Assembly (NCBI GenBank): GCA_030549775.1
Contig: CM060174.1
Location: 99,030,132 to 99,094,131 of the forward strand
DNA length: 64,000 bases
Source of the DNA: Tamarix chinensis
Lineage: Eukaryota; Streptophyta; Magnoliopsida; Caryophyllales; Tamaricaceae
Direction: 5' to 3'
Of this stretch, positions 1 to 13,860 are shown piece after piece. The notes beneath the pieces were generated by a model. It did not search any database, was not told the DNA's origin, and saw only the letters and a program-made list of their open reading frames with translations. Numbering within the stretch: position 1 is the stretch's first letter; each line of letters begins with the position of its first letter. Both the position numbers and the translations under genes were made by a program.

Positions 1-2104
1 ATTCTTATCATCTAAGTCCACCAACATGTCATTATTCAACATAATACTCATTAGCAATTACCTACATTAGTTCACACACCTCATAAGCATAATTACTAAA
101 ATACCCTTAAACAATAACATCATTCATGCATTAGCAACATGATACATCATAAACAAGCATTTAACATTTCCATCAATAATCAAACTCATTCCTTAATTAA
201 CATACCTACATATGGCACAAAAGTTATCATGCTTTTCCCTTTTTATCAAACAATATAAGAAACCACATACATATCATGCTAAGCACACCAAACATGCATA
301 AAATCATACTAAACCCCTAATGTGCTAGCATACGTTTTTCCATATATTTAAGGGAGGATTAATGGTTACCTTAATCCCGCAAAATATCAACTCTTACCAA
401 GCATAATTAGCAACTCAACACCTAAAAATAACATCCATCATTATTATGTTAGAAATAAGAAGTTAAAAGGATAAAACTTTATAAAACAAATTTATTTAAT
501 AATAATACACTTTAATTAAATATGGATATACCTCAAAACTTAACCAAATGAGTTTCAAAATAAGGGGGAGCTCACGCTGCATGAGCAGCGTGAGTCTCAT
601 GCAAAATCATAGGGAGAAAAGGGCTCAAAGAGGGTGAAGGAAGCAAGATTTATTATTTTCGGGTTAGGGTCTTTAGGCTAGAAAACAAGGTGGTTAGGGG
701 AGGTTCTAAGGCAGGGAAATGGTGCAGAAGTGAATAGGGGGTGTAGGTAGAGGCTAAGGATGGTTTCACGGCGGAATAGTGCAGCGGAGACGGCGGCGGC
801 AAGGCAGCGAAGTTGGCTGCCGAGAAGGGTCGAGGTGGAGGAGTTGTGAAGGAAGGAAAAGGAGAGGGGAAAATGGAGGGGTTCAAGGGCTGTTTTCAGC
901 CAACTGATACAGGGCGGTTGTAGAGGGGGTTGCAGGATGTCAAACGGTGGGTTGGGTGGCGGCAGAGGTGGCCGGACGGCGGCGAAAATGGCGGTTGCAG
1001 GTGGCTCAATGGTAAGGGGGAAAACTGGGGAGAAAAAGAAAAGGGGTCGAGAAGGGAGGGAGTGTAGGGCTTGAGGGGCAGCGTGGTGGTGCAGGGTGGT
1101 AGTAGGTGGTGGCAGAAGGCGGTGCAGGGGTTGGTCTTGGTGGTTCAAGCGGCGGCGGTCAAAAACCGGGGAAAGAAGGATGGAGAAGGAGAAAAGAGAG
1201 AAGAGGCTCAGGAGGAAGAGGTGAGGCTCGAAAAAATGAGGAAATGAAGGGCTTGGGAGATGAAGAAAAAGAAGAGGGAGAAGAGAGGGGGCAGGGCTGG
1301 CCGGCGAGAGGATAAGGGTGGCAGGTGGTGGTCGGTTGGCAGGGAAAGAGAAGGGGAGAAGAGGGAAGGGAAAGGGGCATGCGGGGCTGTGGTCCAGGGC
1401 CGGTTTGGCTCAAAAAAAGAAAGAAAATGATGGGGGAGGAGAGAGAGGGAGAGGGAACAGGTGGTGGCAGCTGCAGAGCGGTGGTTGCAGGCGTGCTCGA
1501 CCATGGCAGAGGGGCGCTGGTCGGGCGTGGGAGAAGAAGAGGGGAGAAGGAGAAGGCTGGTGGGCGGACCGACGCAGGAAAGAAATAAGGCAAGTCGGCT
1601 GGTCCAAGGGCAAAAGAAAGGAGGGCGAGCTGGTGTGTCGTGCGAGGAGAAGGGGCTGGGGGAACAGGCCTGGCCCAAACGAGCGGGGGAGGGCTGGTCT
1701 TGCCGGGTGGCCCAAGGGAGGGGGAAAAGGAAAAAAAGAGGAGAAGAAAAGGAAAAAGGGGGAAAAGGGAATGGAAAATGGGGAAAATAAAATAAATTAA
1801 TTTATAAAATCATAAAATGTAATATTCTTGATAGATTATTTGGTTTAATAATTTAATTCATTATAATCTAAAATATAAATTTAAAAAGGATAAAGTGGGT
1901 AAAATATTAGTTTGGAAAATTATTTAAAAAAAACAATATGATAAATAGCAAAATATTTATTTTTAATTTATTACATACTCTTATCCAAATTTACATACTC
2001 TAAAATCCATAAAATAAGTAAAATAAATAATTTTACAAGCTAATTTTATTTCAAATGAAGTTATTTATTAAAATATAGGTTTTCGAAATTTTTGGGGGAT
2101 TACA
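1..2104 (-). mobile_element. LTR-like unit A, cut by the window edge
   Basis: On the minus strand it begins TGTAATCCCCC at 2104. It passes AT-rich DNA into a 1.2-kb pyrimidine-rich block (GA-rich on plus, about 605-1790) and a hairpin (571-594). The whole stretch is a direct repeat of 4332-6396 with the same order. The terminal TGTAAY-CCCC and the company of sister units suggest a long LTR, probably Ty3/gypsy; no protein-coding internal region is visible to prove the class. Confidence 0.55.
571..594. repeat. Perfect 10-bp palindrome with 4-nt loop
   Basis: CTCACGCTGC, loop ATGA, GCAGCGTGAG. The sister copy at 4921-4944 keeps the hairpin with one mismatch, so it is a conserved part of the unit. 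Confidence 0.85.
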
Positions 2105-3589
2105 TCAACATATGATGCAAGACTATAAACAAATGTAATAAGAAATGTACACACAATGTCCACATACTTAGCAAGTCCATCACATATTAATGGGTCATAA
2201 CGCGAAATCAATACTTTTGGGGCTTAAGCCAATAATCAATCATTATTCATTCATCTCTCGAAGTATATCCATGTGAGTGCGGGAACCCCATTATTATAGC
2301 CGATGGACCAGAAACATACAGGGCAGAATACTCTTAACCACTATTGTTTGCCAGTGGATCGGTCTCCAGAACAGAAGGCTCTTGGCCACTATTATTCGCC
2401 AGTGGACCGGTCTGGCCCTAACTCACATGGTGTTCCACTATAAGTGATTAGTGTCTTCCATAATTTATTCACATGCATGATTTGATTTATTGAGCTTGGG
2501 ATCCCCTACTATTATAGCCGATGGACCGAAATACATATTTACATCTTCTAGGGCAAAACGCTCATGTGCCACTATTATATCTGGTGGATCGATACTCATA
2601 AACATCTTCTAAGGCAACACGCTCCTGGGCCACTATTATATATGGTGGACCGATACTCATAATATAATTCATCAGGGCCCGGCTCATTAGTCTTTCACTT
2701 TCATAATTAGTGTTTTCCCTTTTTAATCATCCCAATAGTTACATTTATTTGCCTCCATGGGGAGATCAAGATCCCGGAGACACAAAGGTATACCGATCAT
2801 ACTGGTGTATAAAAGCTACTCAGTACCCTTCAACTATCAACCCGGGAACGCAAAGGTACCATAGTCGTACCGGTGCTTACCGCTTCTCAGTACCCTACCG
2901 ACAAGAACACCTAATCCATAAGTATGCATACCCCTAAATAGGTCCGTAGAGCTGGATAAAGTAAGATATAGGGTCTGGTTGGGGAACAAAGGCACACCAG
3001 CAAATACTAGAATCACCGTGGGCTAAACCACGTCTTTAGGGTAGCAACCCCTAAAGAGCCATCATTCCTAATCTTGAGGTCTTTCATTTTAATTATTGGT
3101 GTCTTGATTAAGGTGATCACGAAAAGCACAACAATCAGATATTTATTCACTTTCAGTTGTTTTTGATATCATTAGGTACTCCTTATTCATACGATTATCC
3201 AAGATAACCTAGATGAATCATTAAGACCTTTATTATCTCATCCAATTTCGATTTAGGATTCATTCTCATGATACTTACTGATTGTCAAATACCCTTATTT
3301 GGCTATTTATTGTTACTTGAGTCTTTTTATGAAACTCTGTTATCCCATTGACATATTAGATACAAATTACTGATTTACCCCTTTCATCTCTACAAAATTA
3401 CCGAATTACCCCTTCCTTGTATAATGATTAAGTCATCCCTTCTTTACTTGCCAATTTACCATATTACCCTCCATGTTGCATAATTACCAATTTATCCCTT
3501 ACTCGGTTTAGGTTACCAAGTTATGTTCCACACTTATTAGATCACCAATCACCCTTCATATTCATTACACTTGTTAGATTTTCCATTTG
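2105..3589 (-). mobile_element. LTR-family DNA with hairpin array (minus orientation)
   Basis: No gene. Between 2240 and 2700 there are repeated CCACTATTATT...AGTGGACCGGT modules, for example arms at 2386-2390/2401-2405 and 2338-2342/2353-2357. They match the hairpins at 6700-6940 in reverse. The rest is degenerate, with microrepeats such as ...GGTACCATAGTCGTACCGGTG near 2860. Confidence 0.5.
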
Positions 3590-4290
3590 GTTGGTTAGAT
3601 TACCAAATTACCCTTCTCCATTATTATCATTACCAAATTGCCCTTTAGTTGGTTAAATTACCAAATTGCCCTTCTTCATTATTGTAATTACCAAATTTTC
3701 CTTCTCCATTATCATAATTGCCAATTCGCCCTTTAGTTAGTTAAATTACCAAATTGCCCTTATACATTATCATAATTACCAAATTGCCCATCTCCATTAT
3801 TATAATTACCAAATTGCCCTTTAGTTGGTTAATTTACCAAATTTCCTTCTCCATTATCATAATTACCAAATCACCCTTTAGTTGGTTAACTTACCAAATT
3901 GCCCTTCTCCATTATCATAATTACCAATTTACCCTTCTCTATTATTATAATTACTCAATTACCCTTCCTTTATGGCAAATTACCATTTTACCCTTCTACT
4001 TTATTAAATTACCATTTTACCCTTCCTTTACACCAAATTACCATTTCACCCTTCTACTTGATTAAATTACCATTTACCCTTCATTTACACTGAATTGCCA
4101 TTTTACCCCCTTTTACTTACAAAGTTACTATATTACTCATTTACTTACGAAATTACCATTTTTCCCCTTACTTCCAAAATTATAATAATACCCTTTTACT
4201 TACAAAATTACCATTTTGCCCCTTCCAAAATTACCATAATACCCATTTACTTATAAAATTACCATTTTGCCCTTGTTACACCACTTTTAC
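3590..4290. repeat. Degenerate tandem repeat, ATTACCAAATTGCCCTT type
   Basis: About 62-bp units made of two half-units (TTAGTTGGTTAAATTACCAA plus a CTCCATTATCATAATTACC half) occur from 3590 to 3960. They decay into about 30-bp half-units (AAATTACCATTTTACCCTT) up to about 4290. Open frames here are by-products of the periodicity. Confidence 0.8.
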
Positions 4291-4331
4291 TAAAATACCC
4301 TCACCACATAAAATATTAATATTAATGCTCC

Positions 4332-6396
4332 ATCCTCATCATCTAACTCCACCAACTATTATTATTCAACATAATCCTCATTAGCACCCACATATATTAG
4401 GCCACAATCTTACATAGACATATTACTAAAATACCCCTAGGGCTCATATAACAATATTTACACATCAATGGGCACAATAACATATCATATCATAAATAGG
4501 TACTTAACATTTGTATTAATAAAAAAGCTCCTTCCTTAAGCATTATTTCTACACATGGCACATAAACTAGCATGTTTTCCTTTTTATCAGTCAATATAAG
4601 CAACTAAATATATTATACTAAACAACATATATCATGCATAAAAACATATTAAAAACCCTAATGTGCTAGCATACGTTTATCCATACGTTTAAATGAAATT
4701 TAACGATTACCTTATTTTTCGCAAAAATTGAACCTTACCGGTATCCCCGTTAAAAATTCAAGCTTTGATTGGCAAAATCAACACCTAAAAATAATATCAA
4801 TAATTATCATATTAGAAATAGGAAAAACTAAAAACATAAAACTTTATAAAAAATTAAGTAATGATATACTTTATTTAACCCTTAATATACCTTAATATTA
4901 GGGCAAAAATTTAGGCAAGACTCACGCAGCTCATGCAGCGTGAGTTACATGCAAAATAAGGGGTGGAAGGTGTAGAAGGAGGGTGGAATAGAAGGAGGAA
5001 TGGCTATTTTTGGGTTGGTTTTTTGGGTAGGAAAGAGGGCAAGGGATGGGTGCAGGGGTGGAGAGGGGTGTAGGTAGTGGTCGGGGATGGGTGATCGGTG
5101 GCCAAGGACTATGGAGGTAGCGGCAACAGGGCTACAAAGAGGGTTGTAAGAGTGGCGGCGGCTAAGAAGGAACGAAAAGGGAGGATGAAAAGGAGGGGTT
5201 GCAAGGGTTTGTTCCAGCCAAAGGAGGTGAGGGGGTGGTAGGGGAGGTTGTAGGGAGTGGGTTGATGGCTTGGATGGCGGCAGAAGCGGCGGTACGTCAG
5301 CGAAGGAAGGAGGAGCAGGGTGGTTTCCGAGAAGGGAGAAAAATAAGAGGAGAGGAAGAAGGGGGCTCGGGGTTGCACGATGGTGCAAGACAGGTGTAGG
5401 AGGTGGCATAAGGTGATGTAGACAGTTGGTGTGGTGGTGGAAGCAACAGAGTAGGGTGGGGGAGCAAAATAGGGGTAAGGATGAAAGGAGGAGAAAGGGA
5501 GAGAAAGAGAGGTCGGGAGAGGGAAGGAGGGCTCGAAAATGGGGCAGGAAAGGGCTGTTGAGGAAATGAAAAAGGAGAGGGAGAATAGAGGAGTAGGTGG
5601 CCAATTGGGGAAGGTTAGAGGGGGCAGGCGGTTTTTGGGGTGGCAAAGAGAGGGAAGGGGAGGAAGGGAAAGAAGGAGGCATGTGGGCTAAGGGTGTAGG
5701 GTTGGTTGGGTCTGAAATGGGGAAGAAAAGGACGGGGGGAGAAAGAGGGAGAGTGGCAGGGAGGAGTTTTAGCGCATGGTGCTCGGGGTGGTCAGAGGAA
5801 GAAGAAGTAGAGAAGGGGCAGGCCGGGCGAGGGAGAAAGAAGAGGAGTGGGTCGGCCCAGACGGAGGAGAAGGAAAGAAAGAAAAGAAAGGTAGAAGGGG
5901 AGAAGTGGGTTGTGTCGCGTCGGAGAGGGAGAAGGAAAGTAGGTCGGCGACCAGGCACGAGGGGGTTGAGTAGACCATGGCCTGGTGGCCCGAAGAGAAG
6001 TAAAAGGAAAAAAGAAGTAAAAACGAAAAAGGAGAAAGAAAAGGAAAAGGAGAAAAAAGGAAAAGGGAAAATAGGGAGAAAATAGATAAAATAATTTATG
6101 GAATAATAGAATGTGATATTTTTGGTAGATAAATAAATTTAATAATTTAATATAATTTAATATATTGGTTTAAAAAGGTTAATTTTAGAAAAATATTGGT
6201 TTGAAAATTTATTTAAACAAAATGAATATGATAAAATAAAATAAAAATATTGATTTTAATTCATTAAATATTCATATCTAATTTTATATACTCAAAAATC
6301 TATAAAATAATTAAATTAAATAAGTTTAAAAGCTAAATTATTCTAAATATAAGTTATTTATTAAATTATAGACTTTTATAATTTTGGGGGATTAGA
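4332..6396 (-). mobile_element. LTR-like unit B
   Basis: Direct repeat of 1-2104 (offset 4,331 at the left, 4,292 at the right, so small indels). It shows the same AT-rich start on the minus strand, the same pyrimidine-rich block (plus-strand GA-rich, 4960-6090) and the same hairpin at 4921-4944. The long stop-free minus frame (337 codons, 4945-5958) is Ser/Pro/Leu/Phe-rich and reflects CT-rich DNA, not a known protein. Confidence 0.55.
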
Positions 6397-7695
6397 AAAA
6401 TCCTAGAGGGCAATAGTGAGTTGACTCAGAGGTATGGGAAAGTGGTCCTCAACCCACACACTTAGGAGTTGAGTGTTCATGGTAAGTAGGGAGAAAAGGA
6501 AAAAGATGTCTGGATGTATTAGGAGGCGCAGAGGTCCCAAAATATAGGACAGGTCCCTTTTAGGGGAATAAGAGTAGTCGGGTTGTGTGAGCTGGTATTC
6601 CAAAAGACATGCATGTCTAGGGTGGTAGTATTTATTGAATAAGATACGAATAAGATACTAACCATTTAAAGAGAAAGATTGTTGAGCTGGACCCAAACCG
6701 GTCCACTGACGAATAATAGTGGCCAGGAGTCGGGGTGCCCTATATGTTTTCGGTCCACTAGCTATAATAGTAGGGGATTCCGAGTTCAACAAACCAAACC
6801 TAATGATGATAAACCATGAAAAGATACTATCTACTTATAGTGAAACACCATAAGAGTCGGAGTTAGACTGGTCCACTGGCGAATAATAGTGGTAAGGTGC
6901 CTTGTGCCCTAGAGATTTTTCCACCAGCTAATAATAGTGGTCAGTTGCATTCTGCCCTGAATATTTTTTCGGTCTATCGGCTATAATAGTAAGATTTTCG
7001 TACTCGCATTGATTGATGTTAAGAATGGTGTGAAATGAGAATATTGACTAGAGATATAATGATTAAGTTTAACCGAAATGTATCATGGCCTATACTAGAT
7101 CCATTGCTTGTATAATTTATCTGTATAATCCTATTTGTATTATATGCCTTTTTGTGTATGGCCTTAGCTGCATGGTTACCTTACTCAGTACGTAGCGTAT
7201 TGACCACCCATTTCATGTGTGTTGCTCATTCCCACGAGCAGATGGCTCTACTGAGTTTGTGCAGGTAGGAGGCACCATTTTTGATGCCTATAATACTTAT
7301 GAGGCGTTGGGTGGAGCTGAGAGTTGACCGTATTGGACTTGGCATGGGGGCCCAAGAGCGATGTAGACTGGACTCTCTTTTTATCTCTATTTACTTATGT
7401 TTTCATTTTATTGTATTATATCATTTATCCCCTTGGAGACTTTGACTATGTACTTTATTTGGGTTGTAATGACTTTTTTATCATGCACTTTGATTCTCTT
7501 GCTATGAACATTTTATTTTTCTATGAATCTCTATTTTAAGTGTGTCTAATGTTCTTATGAAAATTTTCCTTAGGCTTATGGTTGGTATGAGACTAGCCGG
7601 GGGCGGGCTTGTACTGATCATAGTGGTAGCATCCCCGTGCTTGTATTTGTTTTAATTAAATGAAATTTTCAACGATGATTTTTAGGGGTGTTACA
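6397..7695 (+). mobile_element. LTR-like unit C, 3' part
   Basis: Plus-oriented 3' portion. It has hairpins CCACT...AGTGG at 6703-6722 and 6873-6892 and a CCAC...GTGG variant at 6921-6940. TTACTCAGTACGTAGCG is near 7182, CATTCCCACGAGCAGATGG near 7230, and the terminus GGGTGTTACA at 7686-7695. The 5' part is missing or replaced by unit B in the opposite orientation. Confidence 0.55.
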
Positions 7696-9115
7696 AGTGT
7701 TATGAATTATTTGTAAAATTAGGGTTTTGGAGATTTCTGTGAGTAATATATTAGGATAAGATTTTTAATGTATGTGTATGAGGACTAGAGTGTGCGTTTT
7801 GGGTATGATAATAATGATAATAATTTAAGATGATATAATAAGTTGTGTGGAAGAATCATTATGAGAGAATGAATGCTAAATGGTGTGTAATTAGGGTTAG
7901 AAAAGATGTGAAAACTATGACCTGAGGTATGTGTCTATCTACCTTGATGTGTTCAATGTTTGAGAATTTATCTTGAATAAGATAATAATCAATTAAAGGG
8001 AAAGAGCATGTGAGTAGGGCCAAGGTGATCTATTTATATGTATGTATGTATTCTCATTCCACCGGAGATAATTATGGCTTGGGAGCATTTTGCTTCAAGA
8101 AAATGATGTCTTAATCTCCGTTCCACTGGAAAAAATATTAGCTCAGGAGCATTTTATCTCAAGAAGGTGTTTTATTCCATTCCACTTGATTAAGAATAGT
8201 GGGCCCCTTACTCATTGTGAAATGAAAATATGTCAGTATAATCTATGGAAAAGATGCTAACAATTTAAAGTGAAAGAATACGTGAGTCAGATCCAAGGTA
8301 TTATTTATATATATTTGTGTGTCCCATTCCATTGGGGAGAATAGTGGATTGGGAGCATGTTGCCCAAAGAAGGTGGTGTTTTTAGATCCATTCCACTAGA
8401 TGATAATAGTGGCTCGGTTGTGTTGTCTCTGATAAGGTGTTTTAGATCATTGCATCAATTTAAGAATAGTAGGATTTCTACACTCAACATATATAAAAAA
8501 ATGAAAATGGATTATACTTAATAAAGATATCTTTATCATTTTCTATCTTATGAGATGTTTTATTTATTTTGTATTCACTTATTATCTAATGTAAAAGCAT
8601 GTGCTAATTGTATCACTGTTTTATAGTACTGTTCCCTTACTCAGTACGTAGCATACTAACTATCCATTTTATGGGTGCTAATCATTCCCATTAGCAGGAG
8701 ACCCTGATTCTTATGTGTAGGTCACAAAAGATCCGCTAGAGGATTATGCTGCCTATAATGCCTTATGTGGGGATGAGTGACTTCATCTGTATTAGGGGCT
8801 AGGTGAAGAGTAATTGTTATTTGGTAGATTTATTTAACTGGATACCTTTTTAAACTCTTGATCCACAGTATCCCCTTCTTTTATATTTTGTGCATTGTAA
8901 CTCGAAGTTAAAACTCCAAACTCATTATTGTATTATAAATGTTTCTTTTGTTCTAATTTCCTTGCGTAACTATAAACATTTTAGCCTTGTGATTGGTGTA
9001 AGGATGATTAAATAAACCATACTTATGTTAATTACGACTATAAACCCCAATATTTTACTTATTTTCTTTCGCTGTAAAAAGGAAATTTTTCAGTAATAAA
9101 AATCAAGGTGTTACA
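7696..9115 (+). mobile_element. LTR-like unit D
   Basis: Same layout, diverged: three or more CCATTCCACT...AATAGTGG hairpins (for example 8393-8412), TTACTCAGTACGTAGCATAC near 8640, GCTGTAAAA before the end, and the terminus AGGTGTTACA at 9106-9115. Confidence 0.5.
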
Positions 9116-12100
9116 CGTTTTGATCACAATTATTAATGCATAAATTATGAAAATCATAATGATAAAATTGTATGTAATACATCAAAATTCTGCTAAACCT
9201 AATCCTGTATAATTAATATCTTAATTCAATTCTAATCTCGAAGAAAATTTATTATATCCTTACCCTAATTACTTAATCCTAAAATCTTAACCTAATCTTA
9301 ATATTTTACCCGGGTAATTTATATTTCGTAACCCGACCTTAATCCCAGTAGATTAATATCATTAATCTTACTTATTTTAGCCAATTAAAATTCAATATAA
9401 ATTCTAACTTAATCCTTTTTTTCTTTTTCTTTCTCCTTTTTCTTTTTTCCTTTTTATTGCCTCCTTATTGTGTCAATTTCTTGATTTATTCTCTTGTCTT
9501 GCATGTGTTTCTCTTAATTCTTGCAACATACAACTCTCATCTCAACCATCACCTCCTACCATCACCCTCTTGCCTCTGTTGCCCTGCCATCCTTCCCCTA
9601 CCATGCTCATCACCATCTTCATCCCCTACCATCATCATCCTCTGCATTATTTACAGTCGCACGCCACCACCATACACACACACACACACATATACACACT
9701 ACTATCTCTCCCTCCCTCATTTATTTTCAACATTTAATGACTAAAATCATGCCCAAGCTACCTCTCCCTTTCTTCTTATTCTTCCTCTCTGGCTTTTGCT
9801 ACTCTATTTCATATTCAGAGTCGTCGTCACCACCACCATCCATGCACTACCACAACCACCAAGAACCGTCTTGTGCTTGGTGGATCAACCACCCCATCAC
9901 TCCCCCTCAACATCGTCGACCATTGCCTCCTACCACCGCCATTTTCCTCTCTTCTTTCCTTGTGTGCTACTATGCTTTGTGAAACACATAGATGTGCACC
10001 ACTCTTTTTCCTTGCCACACACTTGTGCATGCTAGCATGGTTTTTCCATTCATACTAGCACGAATGGCGCACTGCCTCAACACACCCGTGCATCCCTGTT
10101 CATTATTACCTATGCATGTGTTGCATGGGCACGACCATGCCTCCTTCGCACAACCTACCCTTGTGACTTCTCAGCTCATGGCTTGGGTTTGCACGGCCTA
10201 TCGCATGCCCGTGCATCCCCATTTTTTCAGTCGTGCACTCATTTTTACCCACCCATACACCACCAAAATTTCACCATAGCATCATCATACCTTCCACCAC
10301 ACTTCCATGCAACTCAAGCTTCCCTTTGACTCCGATTATTTCTATTTTTACCCTCCTTTACCTAAATTTTCTCTCAATTTTAATCTCCAATCATAATCAT
10401 GTATTATCTTATTTTCATAGGTGATATTCCAGTGATATAATGGGAGAAAATTTAGGATTTACGTGCTTGGAGCCCGGTGTTCTTTTTGGAGCCTAATCAT
10501 GTATTATCTAATTGATGTTTAGGTTTGTGTTAAATTTATAAATGGTATGTGTTGTAGCATGCTATTTTTATTATATTGTTACATGTACGTTCTTAATGTT
10601 ATATTATGATAATATGGATTTTATGATAGAAAGAGAGTAAGAATGTTGAAAGGTGTGCTAATATGAGGTTGTTATGCTAATTAGTAGTATTTTGTGGAGG
10701 AGCAATATGGGTCAAATAAATTATGATAAGCGGGAAATAAGTATATCTACGAGGTATGATGATAAATGGATGATTGGAAAATAATGACTATTGAAGATAT
10801 AAGATTTTCATAAAATAAGGGCTATCTATTATCTTAAAGGCATTTTGGTCAATATGGATTAATATGAGAATTTTGGTATTTTTAACTTGTTAGGTGCATT
10901 AAAATGTGACAAAAATATTAGAAAAAGTGTCTAGAGTGATTATTGAATATCTTGGTTTTATCAAAATGAGATAATGGCCTAATTAGGGAATAGTGACTTT
11001 AAAACTATAATGTTATTATTACATGTGTAAAAAAGTAGATTTAGACCCCGAATTCTGGATACGTTGATATTGGTATTTTAAAGGATGTATATTAAATTTG
11101 GTTAATTATATGAGTCTTATGGAAATAGTTACGACTTACCGGTGAAAGTAGAATTGTGGGAGTTTGGTAGTAACTTTTGAATATGACCTTAATATCTATT
11201 TATCGATGTCTTGCTTGCCTTAATTATGTTTTGTACTCATCAAACTAGTTATGAATAAGATAATAATCATTTAAAGTAAAATATCACTTGAGTCGGGACT
11301 GGTTTTATTAATATTGGTACTTTAAAGGATGTATATTAAATTTGGGTAAATATATGAGTCTTATGAGAGCAGTTATGACTTACTTGTGAAATTAGGATCG
11401 TAGGAGTTTGGTGAATAGTAACTTTTGAATATGGTCTTAATATCTGTATGTCGATGTCTTGCTTGTCTTGATTATGTTTTACACTCATCAAACTAGTTAT
11501 GAATAATATACTAATCATATAAAGTGAAAGATCACCTGAGTCAAAACTGGTTGTACTTATCCGCTCCATCGAAATAGAATAGTGGCTGGGAGCGTTCTAC
11601 TCCGAGGTTTTATGTATTGATAATCATTCCACGGTAGAGAATAATGGTTGGGAGCGTTCATCCCTGGGGTTGTATCTATTGATAACCATTCCACCGATTG
11701 AGAATAGTTGAGTCTCTGAACTAAATCTAAAATGAATTCTGAGAATGATCATAATCATGGATAAGATACTAATCAATTAAAGTGAAAGACTATGTAAGTC
11801 AAGACCGGTTGTACCCGTTCCTTCCACCAGACGAGAATAATGGTCGGGAGCGTTCTGCCCTGGGGTTTTATATATTAATAAGTGTTCTACCGATAGAGAA
11901 TAGTGGCCAGGAGCGTTTGGGCCTAAGATTGTAAAAATTTGGATAACCGTTCCACCGATTGAAAATAGTAGGGTCCCTAAATTCAATGTAAATAAAAGAA
12001 TTGATCATGTTATATTCTAATGGTATGAATTTGAAATTAACCATTACCCTGTATCAATTTTATCTCGTATGTTTGTTGCTTTCCATTGGGAATGCATGTA

Positions 12101-12624
12101 ATTATATGTTTTTCCTATTTTGGCTATATTATTACCTTATTCAGTACATAGCGTACAAATCATCCTTTTTATGGGTGTTGCGTATTCCCACGAGCAAATG
12201 ACCCGAATGTTTATGTGTAGGTCGATGAGGAGTGAGGACCAAGAAGATGATTTTGTTGCTTATGATGCCTTGAACGAGGTGGAGTGATTCTATGTATTAG
12301 GATTTTTGGCATAGAGTCATATTTATCCGAATGATGAATTTACTCGAATACCCTTTTAGGACTCTTAGACCCATAGTATCCTTTTTGTCTGTATTTTGGA
12401 TTATTGTACTCAGAGTTAATCTCCAAACTCGTATTAAGTTTATGAAACTCATATCATTTTCATTTTGTCTGATTTAGCATTTTAAATTGTTTTGTCTCGT
12501 GATTGACTTAAGGATGGGCTAGTAAGCCAAACTTATATCAATTATGGCGGTAACACTCAATTATTTGATTTTATACTTCCGCTGTAAAATGAATTTTTTC
12601 AATAGTAAATTTTGGGATGTTACA
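9116..12624 (+). mobile_element. LTR-like unit E, about 3.5 kb
   Basis: The most complete plus-oriented unit: an AT-rich 5' part, a pyrimidine-rich block (9410-10420), then AT-rich DNA. Hairpin modules around 11560-11970 contain GGGAGCGTT next to each hairpin. TTATTCAGTACATAGCG lies near 12137, and the terminus GGGATGTTACA ends at 12624. No gag, pol or integrase motif was found, so it is an LTR-like remnant or a non-autonomous form. Confidence 0.5.
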
Positions 12625-13860
12625 ATATATCAATAAGAATAATATAAATAATAGTGGTAGATAATTAAATAATATTTAATATGTTCTTTTTAACACTATA
12701 ATTAATTGATATTCATACATATAATTATATTATGCTTTGAAAAAATTAATAGTTAAGAAAAATATATAAAAATAAAATAAATAATCATAATAATAAATAC
12801 ATAAATTAATAAATAATAAGAATAATATAATTTAAAATTATTGATTATTAAGTAAATAAATTATTTTTGGTTATGTTTTTACTAGTTATAGTTATAGTAA
12901 TGTATTTATCAGAATCTATTAATAATGACATATTATTATTACTATTATTATTATTTGTTATTGATAATAATATTCACAATAATAATATTATTAATAATAT
13001 AATCTATTAAAATTAATTAATTCATAATTATACATAAATATTAACTAATTATTGAGTATTAAGTAATTAAAATATTATTATTGATGTTTTTATTATTAAT
13101 TATTACAATAATATATTAATATTTATTACTAATAATTATATTATTTTTTTATCATTGTCATGGTTATTATCATTATTATTATTTCTAGTTACCGACAACA
13201 ATATTTTTTTTATGATTTTTATATTAGTTTTAAGATAATAAATTAAAAATACATATTTAACCAAAAATTATAAAAAAAAATTTAGTGATCACTTATTTTA
13301 TTAATTATTTAGTGATTATAATATTTTTAAATATACTTCTATTACTAGATATAATAATATGATATTATTATTTATTAATAAAAATATTATTATTATTATT
13401 AACATAGTGATAATAGTTAATTAATGCTTATAAATTACCAAATAATATATTATTAAAACATTATTATTAACTATTGATAAAAAATATTTTAAAATTAATT
13501 ATTAATTATTAAGTAAGTGAAATATTATTATATACATAATATAAATAATAATAATAATATATTAGTGAAAATTTATAAATAATAATGTTGATTAAATGTT
13601 AATTATTAAATAATTAAAATATTTTTACTTATACTTTTATTATTAATAGTTGTAATCATATGTTATTATTAGTTATTAATAATAATAATAACAATAACAA
13701 TAATAATAGTTATTAAATGCTTTTGTTTTATTATTATCATATTACAGTTAAGATAATCTATGAATAATTATAATTATAGTTAGTCAATAATTTTGAATAA
13801 TACCATTGATTAATTAGTTAATAATATTAAGTGATTAGAACATAACATAAGGTATTAAAT
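12625..13860. repeat. TAA/TTA-rich imperfect trinucleotide region
   Basis: About 1.2 kb composed almost only of A and T with recurrent ATT/AAT runs. No gene. Confidence 0.8.

Noticed and set aside
4945..5958. 337-codon open frame on the minus strand, plus similar ones at 678-1715
   Set aside because: They consist of Ser/Pro/Leu/Phe/His from CT-rich repeat DNA, are open in several frames at once, and lie in repeated LTR-like units.
9457..10424. Overlapping plus-strand open frames rich in His/Pro/Ser
   Set aside because: CT-rich block of LTR-like unit E, open in several frames; no similarity recognised.
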